A stretch of 64,000 nt of DNA, taken from Spirometra erinaceieuropaei (taxonomy: Eukaryota; Platyhelminthes; Cestoda; Diphyllobothriidea; Diphyllobothriidae). The position numbers and the translations under genes are program-made. This document shows positions 45,148 through 56,083 of this stretch, in pieces; positions within the stretch are counted from its first letter, which is position 1, and each line of letters starts with the position of its first letter. Below the pieces are notes generated by a model. The model searched no databases. It was not told where the DNA came from and was given only the letters and a program-made list of their open reading frames with translations. The DNA lies in the NCBI GenBank assembly GCA_902702965.1, contig CACRXP010000162.1:903787-967786 (forward strand). Direction: 5' to 3'.

Positions 45148-46128
45148 AATGGAGTTCTCGGAGTTCATCGTTAGTGGATGTAGTTGACGAAATAGCCATT
45201 TCGAGATCTTATAGTTGGGTGCTCCGATTAGAGAGACTATCGGTCGCAGCGAAATATCAGTTTTATGAATTTTGGGAAGACCATATATCTTGGCAATTGT
45301 TGGTTCATCCTGTTTTAAAGACTTGGCAAGAACTCCTGTGATTAATTTCCTGCCCGAAAGGCGTTTCAGTGTTTTTTCAATATGTGAGTTTTGCGATTTG
45401 GTGGGGTCGGCAGCTATAGGTTCGAATGTTGAATCATCTTTTAAGAGTGACATCATTTTGTCTATGTAGTCTGTTTTGTTCAAAACAGTGGTGGCACCTC
45501 CTTTGTCGGCAGGTAGAATGATGATGTCTTCGTCTTTTTTTAGAGCTTTAAGGGCTTTCGTTTCATCGTAAGATAGCGTTAAGAACTTTTTTCGGTTCTT
45601 CAATGCCTGTACAGTGCTGCTACGAATGGTGAATTGTTCTGCTTTGGCAAGATTGGTTGATGATATGATTGATTTGAGGTTGGCAAGGAAGTTCAAGTAG
45701 TTGGAGTCAGATGGATTGTACTTCATTCCTTTGCACAGCACACTTTCCTCTGTTGCCGTTAGGACCCTAGCGGATAGGTTTACGACCTTCCTTGGATATG
45801 TAGAATTAGTACAACCTTTACAAGAAATAATTGTCCACTTTTTGTCCAAGGTGATGATGGTTTCCTGTAGAATCTCAAACAAGTGAATATGCAGTTGCTC
45901 ATGGCAAAATTGCATGTAGTGTTCTTTTTGCTCTTTGAATTTGCGAAGTCGTTGATGCGCATCAGTTATAATTGTTTTTGCACACCCATTGTCTGAAGAC
46001 GAGCTGGGGAACCAGTCTCGAAAATTCACAATAAAATTTTGCTCTTTCCCAAAGAACTTCATCTTTCTAATTTTATATATAAAATCATTCCTTACGGCTT
46101 CTGTAGATTCTTTGTATCCATACGCCAC
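45148..46128 (-). pseudogene. PLE N-terminal region and reverse transcriptase fingers
   Basis: This 327-residue frame carries PLE landmarks in order: a lysine-rich N-terminal region, the KGMKYNP segment (residues 133-139), LPADKGG (205-211, part of the finger strand), YGLPKIHK (282-289) and LRPIVS (294-299). These are diagnostic of Penelope-type reverse transcriptases. The chosen start, MAYGYKES, is simply the first methionine of the open frame; the native start could lie further upstream. The 5' coding part, about residues 19-55, is what is duplicated in inverted orientation at 43715-43822. Confidence 0.9.
45964..46072 (-). repeat. PLE 5' coding segment, right partner of the inverted repeat
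   Basis: This is the internal partner of 43715-43822. It lies within the open frame, so the flanking copy is derived from the coding sequence and not from an untranslated terminal repeat. Confidence 0.88.
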
Positions 46129-46135
46129 TTCCGGT

Positions 46136-48447
46136 TACTTGCCTAAAACCAACCCTTTTGCATTTTTATTTTTGTTGGGCATTTGCCTATTAGATACTGT
46201 TTAAACGTCATGACGATTTTTGATTACATTCATGTGAATAAATATCTTCCAATTAAAAGATGACAGTCAAAAACAAAGCGTAGTTTTCAACCAATGGTTT
46301 TAAAGGTTTTGCAGTAATGACTCATGCAATCACCGGTTCATAGAAGAATGTAAAAAGAGACGAAACAAAGTTTTGTTACCCCTAGGAGAGGCAGTCCTCT
46401 GGTGTCTGGTTGACCGATTTATAGGTATACAAACACAGTTTATAATTTATTTAACAGAACTATTAGGTTTGGGATAAATTTAGAGTGAAGGAGGAGTTGA
46501 GGTCGGGGTTTGGGGAAGGATCAGTATGGTAATTAGGATAAGGACACAGCGATAGGCACGTTTCCAAAATTTGGCGCAAGGCCACCTGTCTTTCCGATAA
46601 AGCGAAGTGCTATTAAATGGTTATTTCATATTTAGCTATCCAGGCATGTGTTGTTAGTTCCAGATATTTGACCGCAAAATTATTCGAAATAAACGGATTT
46701 TATAATCTCATAGAAAGCGCAATTTATAACGCTAAACGAGAGTAGTTCATTTAACTGTGATACGCAAACTAGCAAGTCCGTTTGAGCAATTCCGCTTTCT
46801 GTGCTTTGCGCATTACGTAAATTATTTTTTTCGAATCTATAGTTTTACTTACCCTATTTGTTTAATCCTTTCGTAAAACCATATCTGAAGGGCACACATT
46901 TTATTTATTAGAAATGTTAAACTTTCGTTTTAACCACAACCTACGGCTGCTGGCTGAACTAAATTGACGCGGTTGTCGAACTAACGTTTGTTAGTCAATA
47001 ATTAATAAACATATCAGTGGTACGAACTAAAAAAGGCGAGTTCAACCAAGCGGCAACAACAAAGACACTATTTTTAAAAACATTGCTTCGCTAAAGCTTT
47101 GTATTTAATCCGAAACCTATACTCAGAGACAGATGCGGGCGACAAGGCAATCACAACAAAGCAACATCTAATGTAATAGATGTTTGAGTGTAAGGCGATT
47201 TCATTCCATACCTATTGCATACTCGATGGGCTTATCGGTAATTTTTAATATCTCTGCTATAAATTGATAGGTTAGTCGTCAAAAATGACTTAACACGGCA
47301 ACATAACGCGATGGTAACTCGGCAACGAAATTGTTTATTGTGAGATAAAATTGCGCGGCATTTGCCTAGCCCTCAATGTTCTCGCTCAACCTGTTCCAAT
47401 ACCAGACAGTCAACATAACGTCGAATGTTAGCGAACACAGGGGCTAGTAGAGCAGGCCGGGTGCACATGGCCTGGACAATCATCATGTAAAGAAAATATC
47501 AGATGGGCGTAAATTATTCTTGTGGGAAAGACGGAGTCTTTATTGCATACAATTTTACACAAAAAACAGACACTTGCAGCAGAGAAAACATATATTCTAA
47601 AGTAAAGGAACTAGTAGAACTCAACAACAATTTAATGCGTTCCTCAAACACCCGTTTTATAATATTACGAAAAGCAAACATCACGGTTATACCTCGGATC
47701 TCACAGGGAAAAAATAAATCGTACTCTGACTTGCAGTCCTTTATAGGAGTGTCTTATCTTGCTAAATAAGAAACTTCCAAGTAATGACTCTGAAACTGAC
47801 AGACTAATTAAAAAGCGCGTCCGCTTATATCTAAGAAAAAAGTGGAGAATCCAGTTTACCTCGAGTTTACTATTTTCTTTCAGTGTAACAGAGGACGCGG
47901 ATTTCAAAGGACGCTACGCGAAGGAGCACAGTGCAAATCACCTGAAAGAGTTAACGCCTGAGTCTCACTTTCTTTACATATTGCCAGAGCGCAGATTTAA
48001 TGACTTAATTAGTAGGGGCATCAAAGGTATAAAACGCAGAAGTAGAAAACTTGCTCCAGGACAGAACGACCAGGGGTGTAGGATTATATGCGTTTCAGTC
48101 ATGTATGTAGAGAACTGTCTAACATAGAAAGTCTTAACCTCAAAGTAACTGTCCAGACTCCTTCGCTTACAAGAATATTACGTGATATTCACTGAAAACT
48201 CGCCAATGATACAGCATAAAAACATTATTTTAATAATCCTTCAGGCAATATTACATGACGATTTCGTGGAACCACCTAATGAAATCGTTTAATTGAGATT
48301 CCTAGATACCACAACTGAGGTCGCTCCCACAAACCCTCAGCATATTTTGATAGCAAGCTAAAAAAAGCCGTTTGTTGCAAAATCCGCGGACCTAGTTGCT
48401 GTTAAGTCATTATATGAAACAGGATACACACGCCGTGAGAGGCAATG
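46136..48447. other. AT-rich DNA with two adjacent unrecognised open frames
   Basis: Frames of 88 codons (47503-47769) and 122 codons (47759-48127) overlap slightly on the plus strand. The second is lysine/arginine-rich near its start (RLIKKRVRLYLRKKWRIQF). No domain is recognised, and both are within the length expected by chance in a 64-kb AT-rich sequence. No repeats were seen. Confidence 0.4.
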
Positions 48448-48449
48448 TA

Positions 48450-49425
48450 CAGTAAGTAGGCTAACTCATGAAATGCTAACCATAATTCTGAAATGCGTCT
48501 TCATCTCGAAAAGATTAACTAACTACTATTGTAAAAATAAACATCGCGCAGCATAATTCTATAATAATTCAGTTATCTTAGAAGGCTGGCTTTAAAACGC
48601 AATTTTTCCCAGCCGCATGCAAAACGCACGCGGTAAAAAGGATTACATAAGTAGCATGCAGGCTTCTCATCGATTATTGATGCCCTTTAAAATTCAACTA
48701 TATTAAATGGAAAACATGGATAACACTATTCATATTCTTATTCATTTGGTGGAACATTGCGTATTCTCTCAAGTTTATTTTTAAAGTAAGAATATAACTC
48801 GGGTTTCAAAAAACTGTCCAATTGTGGGATTTCCTAATTAACTGGAATTACCGTTCATTAAACGTAACGTTTCCGTATTTACCGTCTTGGCTTGTAAAGT
48901 GAACAGTATGTCTCAAATCCATTGACAAATTGCATGAACCCCATTTTGTCTACTCTTAAGGCCATTGACGAATATGTGGTTTTTGGAACGCGGAAAGTAT
49001 ACGAATTAGAGTTTGGAAACCCTGAACACAAGTGAAACGACAGGTCGGATTCAAAATTATTACGGAACTGTAAAAGTCTTTAAAACCGAATTATACCCTT
49101 TTCAGGTATAAAATCGGAATGAGACTTAATTCCCTACTAACTGAACAAAAGAAATCATATTGTTATCAATGCAATTAAGTTATTAAGGGCATCAAAGATC
49201 TATGGGAAAAATGCATGCTAATTAATTGGTCATGTTTTGCAGAGTATGAGCTTTGCATGCAAATGAAAAGACATTCATTCGACCGCTGACATTCTGAGGT
49301 AACTGAATTATTATAGCACTGTGCCGCGCGATGTTCAGTTTTACAAAACTGCTTAATTTATCTTTTCAAAACGAAAACATATTTCGAAATTTCAGTTTAC
49401 GTTGCATGAGTTAGACCACCAACTG
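48450..49425. mobile_element. Complete inverted-repeat element (subfamily 1), 976 bp
   Basis: The left end is CAGTAAGTAGGC preceded by TA (48448-48449); the right end CCACCAACTG is followed by GA, where TA is expected. Arms share the CTAACTCATGAAATG core, a GTAGCATGCA box near 48651 and its inverse AATGCATGCTA near 49211, and the CATTTGGTGGAA/CCTACTAACTG boxes. The centre holds no recognisable frame. It is clearly related to 28884-29869 and 50299-52270. Confidence 0.83.
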
Positions 49426-49427
49426 GA

Positions 49428-50296
49428 CGCTGTTGCACGATTGTACAATTCGCTGAAAATAAACGTGTCAGGAGATGTCGGTTTGGGACAGCGGAAAATC
49501 CCCCTTCTAGACGCCTGCCTGAAGACTGCAAAACGAGACGCTTCAAGCGTTACTAGAAGTCGGTAATAGGGTAGAAAAAATTGCTTACTGTCCTAGTTGG
49601 CGTCTGCGTTTTACATACTTGCTCGAGGAAAACGTATATTACCACCCAGTGAAATAGGTATTGCTCGAAGCGGACTACATCTCCCGCGTGGATACTCACA
49701 AGCAAGAGTTACTTTCAAAATAGACTGCTTAATGTTCTCGTAAATTGCTCGTCCATGCATTACGTACTTGCTCTTATTTTTCCTCAGTCGTCAAAAAAGA
49801 CACCAGCAAGTTCCTCTGTACGCCAGCACGACGTAGGAGTAAATTTCCGAAATCCACTGCCTCCTCAACATATTCACACAGCCCGTGACGCCTTTGGGTA
49901 CATAGCCAGTTTTATTCCCGTGTAAATATCCAAATCGATCCGGAAACAATGAAAAATTGTTAAAGGGACGATCATTTACTAAAAAAACCCGTTCGATTAC
50001 GAGTCTTTTTTGCATGACTGCCTCTAAAGGACTTCGTAGTCAAAACTTTCATCTTCGAAACAATCATGTTGTGCTGTTGATAAATATAAAACTATAAGCG
50101 TTGGCCGACTACGAAAACCGGAAAATTACACAATCAGACAATGTCTTTTAGATGAACTTTAGATGTCAGTCTGTTATTTTCGGGTTACGAATCTATAAAG
50201 AAAAACATATATTGTTTCAATACCTTTTTTCAAGTCATTTTTGAGTTTTTGAAGATAAACAGAACTCGCGGAACATTTTTGTTAAATAGTTCAACA
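49428..50296. other. Unrecognised DNA between two inverted-repeat elements
   Basis: A 74-codon minus-strand frame (49791-50015) lacks motifs. Nothing else was recognised. Confidence 0.45.
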
Positions 50297-50298
50297 TA

Positions 50299-52270
50299 CA
50301 ATAGGTGAGCTAACTCATGAAATGTCAACCAAAATTCCGAAATGCGCTTTCGTTTCGAAAAGGTTAATTAAGTAGGGTTGTAAAACTAGTCAGCCTGCAA
50401 CATAGTTCCAGAATATTTCAGTTATCGTACGATGCCGGCTTTCGAATGAACTTTCTTCCGGCTGCAGGCAAAAACTACACTCTGGTAAAAATGACTACAT
50501 AATTAGCATTTATTATTTTCATTGATTTTCGAGACTATTAAAAATTCAATTATATTTTATTGATGTCGTGCATAACAATAATGATTCGTCTACTCATTCG
50601 GTAGGAAATTACGTCTTCTAATGTCATACTCGAAGGAGGGACACAATTATATATCGAAAATAGTTTCTAATTGTGGGTCTTTTGAATACCGTGAAATGGC
50701 CGTTCATAAATCCTCATATCCCTGCATGTGGCTTGTAAAGTTAACAATGTGGATCAAATCCACTGTTTACTTTTATGAACTCTATGTGGTCGTCTTTCAC
50801 TGTCGTAGAGAAATATGTGATTTTTATGCGTAAAATATATGGCTTGTAGTTTCGAAACCTTAAATCAAAGTGTTACGGAAGAGCGGGTTCAAAGCTAATC
50901 GAAAATTGGAAAATTGTTTTATACTGAATTATGTTCCTTCCTTGAGTAGACATTTAGAAGAAGACGTAATTCTCTACCGAATGAGCAAACCAATGAATAA
51001 TTTTATGTTTGTTTAAATGAAATACAATTAATATTTTAGGGGCATCAAAAGTGATAGAGAATAGTGAATACTAATTACAGTGCGTGACCTATCTCATGAA
51101 ATGTAGGCTGAAATTCTGAAATGCGTTTTCCATTGGAAGGATAACTTGGTCGCGGTTGTGATACTGGTTATCTTAAGACATATTCTGTTAACACTGTAGA
51201 CTCGACAGGATTTCAGCTTAAAAATGCCCTTCTTTTCAATCTGCTGTAGAAAGTGTGCTCGTTAAAAAATGACTACTTAAGTAGCATGCATTTTTCCCAT
51301 TGATTTTTGATGGTCTTAAAAATTCAATTTTATTTTATAGAAACCTCAAACAAAAATGTGCTTTTTTAGCCAATCAATAGAGAAAAACGTCTTTTTTATA
51401 TTTTATACTTAGAGAAGAAGTATAATTAGGTTTTAAAAAAGTTTCTAATTATGAGACTTTTTAAGACCGCTATACGTCTATTCACATAGCACCGTACCTG
51501 GCCGTTTACCACTGCTCCTCATGAAATGTACAACATGGTCCGCATCCATTGCAAAATTTTATGGACCCTGTATGATATCTCGATAATGACATAGAAAAAT
51601 ATTGGATTTTCTTTACGCGGAACGCATGCACCTTGTAGAGTGTAATCACTAAGCGCTAATGCAAGGAATGATCAGGCTCCAAATTATTCGGCAATTAGAA
51701 AACTTTTTAAAACCTAACTATACTCCTTACTTAAGTATAGAATATAAAGAAGACGTTATTTTCTATTGATTGACTAAAAGAAAGAACATTTTTGTTTGGG
51801 GTTTCTATAAAATATATTTGAATTTTCAAGACCATCGAAAATAAATGGGAAAAATGTATGCTACTTAAGCAGTCATTTTTTACCGAAAACGCTTTCTAAA
51901 GGAGATTGATAAGGAGTGCATTTTAAAGCCGACATCCTACTGAGTCTTAATTGCTATAAGAGTATGTCATATGATAATCAGTATCACAAATGCGACCAAG
52001 TAATCCTTCCTCATCGAAAACGGATTTCAGAATTTCAGCCAACATTTCATGAGATAGGTCACGCACAATATGTCATTACTTTTAACAGAGTGTAGTTTTT
52101 GCATGCGGCCGGAAGGAATTTCATTCTGAAGCGGCATCGTGAAATAACTGAAACATTATGGAAATATGTTATAGGCTGAATAGTTTTACAACCCTACTTA
52201 ATTAAACTTTTCGAAACGAAAACGTATTGCTGAATTTCGGTTGACAGTTTGTGAGTTAGCTCACCTGCTG
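50299..52270. mobile_element. Inverted-repeat element (subfamily 1) split by a nested element
   Basis: The left end CAATAGGTGAGC is preceded by TA (50297-50298) and the right end CACCTGCTG is followed by TA (52271-52272). The element is interrupted at 51078-52068 by a subfamily-2 element. Removing that insert and one TA leaves about 979 bp, the standard length of the family. The left part ends inside the right arm, and the arm continues after the insert with AACAGAGTGTAGTTTTTGCATGC, so both parts belong to one original element. Its centre carries a 70-codon frame (50621-50833) without motifs. Confidence 0.88.
51078..52068. mobile_element. Complete inverted-repeat element (subfamily 2) nested in 50299-52270
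   Basis: It begins CAGTGCGTGACC and ends GGTCACGCACAA, an inverted match except for the last two bases. TA borders it at 51076-51077 and 52069-52070. At 991 bp it is close in length and sequence to 16573-17541. Its arms include AAAAATGACTACTTAAGTAGC near 51266 and the inverse near 51859-51875, about 600 bases apart. There is no coding frame of note. Confidence 0.88.
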
Positions 52271-55200
52271 TATATATAACGCCATGTGTAAAAAAGACAC
52301 GTTTATTTTCAGTGTATTGTACAATCATGCAACAGAGACTTAACTGAATAATTTAAAGCCCGTTTGTATGCTTGTTACTTGTACATGGTTTAAACAAGCT
52401 TCGTGCATTTACCATAAGGTCCCTCTAATATTCCGATATTCTGGAAGACTTCCTGTCCGTGATGCCAAGTTAAAGTTCACTTTTGAAAATTCTAGCGGCA
52501 CTGAAACTGTTGGGTCTGCGGATATGTCAGCAATACGAGCGGTATGTTTAAGCTGAGAAGCCTGTAGGTGCTCATGACATTACGGGATCAGCGGACGACT
52601 GTACAGAGGTGGGCAACCGATGTGAGGAAAAATACGTTGAAATAGATCGTTATGAGGTCGACGTTTAGTGAGAGACTATTCCCTCCCTCATTTGCCCTAT
52701 CAAAAAGTAAGTAATAAGCAAGCATTTCGTAGAAAATAACAGTCATTTTGACAGAACTGGTCTTCGCGTCAGAACATTGCCCAACTGACTTATAAATTAA
52801 CGAGAGAAACATTTAACCCCGCGCGCTATTAACCGTGTCTGCGGCCTGGAAATGTGCATATAAAACTTCTGCGAGCACACAGCCTATGCATGAGACAAAC
52901 AACCATGTCGAATACATAGGAAGATTTATGCCAAGTATGTAAAAAGTAACGATTTTACCTGAAAAGACAAAATACCTTATAAATCGTCAAACTGGGAACT
53001 TGTTTGGAAATTGCGAAATTTCTAAAATGCAGTGAGCACGTGAAAAAAACATAGGCAGGACATTTTTTGTATCAAGAGAAGCTTTATTTCATTATTAGAA
53101 ACCAGTGAGAATTCGGAACTCCCAAAAAGTGTCCACTATACGTCTAAGCATTCTTAAATAACGGTGGCATATGCCCGATCAAGCACCTTAATCTCAATCA
53201 TGATGTTTTGTCAAATTTTCATTGTATTCATGTATGAGTAGAGTATTCTCAAAGAGCTGAGTTCTTTTCGAGTAATACAAGCTCTGTCTGTGAGAAGTTA
53301 TCAATAGAAAAGTGTGTAGATGGACGTCTACCCGTATTCTTTGAAGGACATTCGCATTTCCATCCTCAGTCTGTGCGACACGTCGGCGGTCGGGATTTAT
53401 AATGTCCACCGTGTCCCCAATAGCAGGTGTGAACGAGGGATTGTCGTGCAATTTATTTTAAAGAGAGTGTAGACTTGCGCAGCATCTGCGACACAACCTA
53501 CTCCCCTCACCTGGGTCCAGTGTCAAGACGGATTCAAGAAGACCAGAATTTGGAGAAGACACAGGCGGTGGCTTGGCAAAAAAACTACACCTTGGCGTTC
53601 CACCACACCACTTAGTTCGCAACGTACATTAGGCTGGATTTTGTACAAGGGAAAAAGAGGGCGGATTGGATCACAATTGTCGCGGCGTAAACCTGCAGCT
53701 GGGCGTGACTCTACGCAAAATATCGGCAGTTGATAGGGGTGAACATCATTAATAACGGCTGTCGTACACTGATATAGATTCGCTTTGGTCAAGCGCATTT
53801 GCTGTGTCCACCTACGTAGGTGCAGTTATCTATGCGATGTGGTGGAAAATCGGCGCAATAAACTAGAGACTAGCGTGAAGTTGTAAATTGCAGATAGGTA
53901 GAAGGCATTTTTCTGTGGAATGTACCCACATGTCACGCAACCGCTGCACACATAGACTTAGGGAGCTTAAACGAATTTTCCAAATTTGTATTAACTTACG
54001 ATTCTATTTTTGCTAAAACTTCATTGGAAACACTCATAATGTAAGGACGCGTCTATTTCCGGTTGCACCGGAAAGCGCGGAACAAAAATCACATTAACTC
54101 TCCAAAACATAATATTAACACCTAAACTCTCATGTGATTTGAAAACGACACGACAGATAATTCAGCGGAACATTCCCAGTGATCACTCCTCTTGGACTCT
54201 TCGTGATGAAGATAGCCGGCAAATTTTGTCGAACAGATGAAAAATGCGAACATAGGACGTAAAAGGCGATGGATATATAGCACTGCTTTGGACCTATGTC
54301 GCATTTATTTTGTCGAAGGTCGTCTTAAATGCCCTTAATGAAATTCCCCCCCAATGCCATAGTTTGTCCAACTTGTGGTTACCTGTTCGTGATCACTGTC
54401 ACTCATATGGTGCTTTTTAGCTCACGAAAACGCAAAATTAATGCCAGACTTTTCCCGTATGACCACATAACCGGCGTGTAGCATAAGATAATGTAAGATT
54501 GCGGTACGCTGGTGGACTCTATTTCCGTGAAGTGTTTTTGACCACTATGTAAACCGTATGTGTTATGCTTGCGTGGACGTACGTGTTCTTCCGATCTCAC
54601 TTAATGACTAGGGTGTTTAATAGTTGGAAAAGATCAGATTAGGTTCGCAATGGTTTGCCATTTACCTACGTCTCTAATGAAATTTACCTGCTGTCACCTC
54701 TTGATCAAGCAGACTGCGCTACATGGTCGATTGTTCATTATCTCTGCCATAAATTCGGAACATATCTGTCACGAATAGACTGCGGATTTGCGTGAGCCCC
54801 TAAAGAAAACAAGCACTTCAGACATTTGACGGCCTTTACATACATTAGAAGATTGTGGGAAGAAACAACTCCGCATCTACAGTTTTGCACTGGAGTCGGA
54901 CCCCACGTAGGCGTTGTGCGATGAAACCAAAGAAGCCGCTACCAGCAACTAAAACGTTTACAATTGTCGACCACATTCACTGAGGTGATGGCGATTGCAA
55001 TGACGTTAGTCAAATCAGACAAAAACTAACCTCCAGACCCAAGGTCAACGGGTAAAATGGATGCCAGGCATCCACTTTACATTCGAAAATAACACTGCGC
55101 TGTTCGATCCTATGGTCATTCCTTCGTCTAGAATCGGCAATTGGTGAGACATTAGGTGTGAATACCAGACAACAAAACAAGGGAGTAGTTTCGGGTGCAT

Positions 55201-55645
55201 ATTCAATAAACCGGTGGATCGACATAGTTTTTGCAACTGGTCCATTCGGCACTTAATAGTAGAGGCGACAGTTGTACGATAAAACCACTGAAGAGTTCAC
55301 CACCGTGGGCGAGAAACGCTAGTTGTGGTAAACGATCGATTTCTAAGAGTTGTTATCCCTTGCAAATGCCTAGTTGGTGACCGAACTTTCAAAGAACGGT
55401 CTCTGTTTCTTGCGTTTAATATCGCATTCGCAATACTTACTATCCTCGTTAGCCCCACCATCTCCGTTTTTGCAAATGATCGAATCCGTTGAGTCTCTTA
55501 ACACACTCTAAAAAGCGGACTTAGTATGTTCACACTAAATTGTCCAAAGAAGAATCTTTTTTCAGTTAGTTTTATTAAAACGTTCAAAGCAAAACAGTCT
55601 GTGGACGCTTTCGGCACACGGTAGGTTCTCAGACGTTCTGTTTTT
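52271..55645. other. Mixed-composition DNA with short unrecognised frames
   Basis: Several minus-strand frames of 60-91 codons occur (53194-53451, 53523-53798, 54122-54304, 54403-54600, 55010-55252). About 53330-53820 is less AT-rich than its neighbours. I looked for reverse transcriptase, integrase, protease and transposase motifs and recognised none. This may be an old element of unknown type or ordinary intergenic DNA. Confidence 0.4.
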
Positions 55646-55780
55646 AGGCACTATGTTATATTTGCCGGTAACAGCATGCACCGCTGTGGGGCTGCTAGTG
55701 GGGTTCGAGGGAAAGCCCTCAAGGCACAACGGAACGAGTGAGTTCCGCAAGAACGATCGGTGAGCGCCCCTCCCATTTAT
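55646..55780 (+). repeat. SINE-like repeat, 5'-truncated unit
   Basis: It matches the 3' half of the adjoining full unit: CATGCACCGCTG, GGGCTGCTAG, AAGGCACAACGGAACGA, GTTCCG and GATCGGTGAGCG. It ends about 20 bases before the next unit starts, so the two lie head to tail at an offset of about 300 bases. Confidence 0.8.
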
Positions 55781-55800
55781 TCTCGATCGAAACCGACATG

Positions 55801-56083
55801 ACGATGGGCTCATGGTACAGTGGTTAGAGGCGTGTACTTCAAAATAACAGGTCGAGAGTTCGAGCTTCGGATGTTCCACACTTCGGTGTTGGGTATGACT
55901 GGCTGACGACGGCTAATAAGACAGAAATGGCCATTCCAGTCTCCCTTGTCTTTGTCGATAATGCTATTCTGTCTATATCATGCGCCGCTGCACGACTGCT
56001 GGTTGGGCTCGAGAGAGAATCCGTAAGGCACAACGGAACGAATGATTTCCGTAAGGACGATCAGTGAGCGTCTTCTACCATTG
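55801..56083 (+). repeat. Full SINE-like unit with a tRNA-derived head
   Basis: The head (about 55806-55878) carries an A-box-like TGGTACAGTGGTTAGAGG at 55813-55830 and a degenerate B box, GAGTTCGAGC, near 55856-55865. That is the spacing of an internal RNA polymerase III promoter in a tRNA. The body follows with GACTGGCTGACGACGGCTAA, ACAGAAATGGCCATTCC and CATGCGCCGCTG, ending around GATCAGTGAGCG. No poly-A tail is obvious. Body fragments occur at 18227-18336, 37735-37848 and 55646-55780, so it is a dispersed family. Open frames across it are not meaningful. Confidence 0.78.

Larger units (their letters stand above)
43715..46075 (-). mobile_element. Penelope-like element bounded by inverted copies of its 5' coding region
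   Basis: A nearly complete PLE lies on the minus strand: N-terminal region and reverse transcriptase fingers (46128-45145), palm (about 45144-44788), then connector and GIY-YIG endonuclease (to 43870). Immediately beyond its 3' end, 43715-43822 on the plus strand repeats the element's own 5' coding sequence (45964-46072) in inverted orientation, encoding KFFGKHQNFFVNFRDWF against KFFGKEQNFIVNFRDWF. PLEs are known to generate flanking repeats in direct or inverted orientation. The coding sequence has three in-frame stops and at least one frameshift, so the copy is inactive, though much less decayed than the PLE at 35965-37440. Confidence 0.9.

Noticed and set aside
43895..45469. Plus-strand open frames across the PLE (for example 44278-44592)
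   Set aside because: They are antisense shadows of the PLE reverse transcriptase and endonuclease, which explain the openness.
47503..48127. Two overlapping frames (88 and 122 codons) as a broken gene
   Set aside because: No domain or homology is recognisable, and the lysine/arginine content follows base composition.
53150..55300. LTR retrotransposon
   Set aside because: No protease, reverse-transcriptase or integrase motif and no paired long terminal repeats were found.
55805..55880. Functional tRNA gene at the SINE head
   Set aside because: The acceptor ends do not pair, the B box is degenerate and the sequence continues into a dispersed repeat body.
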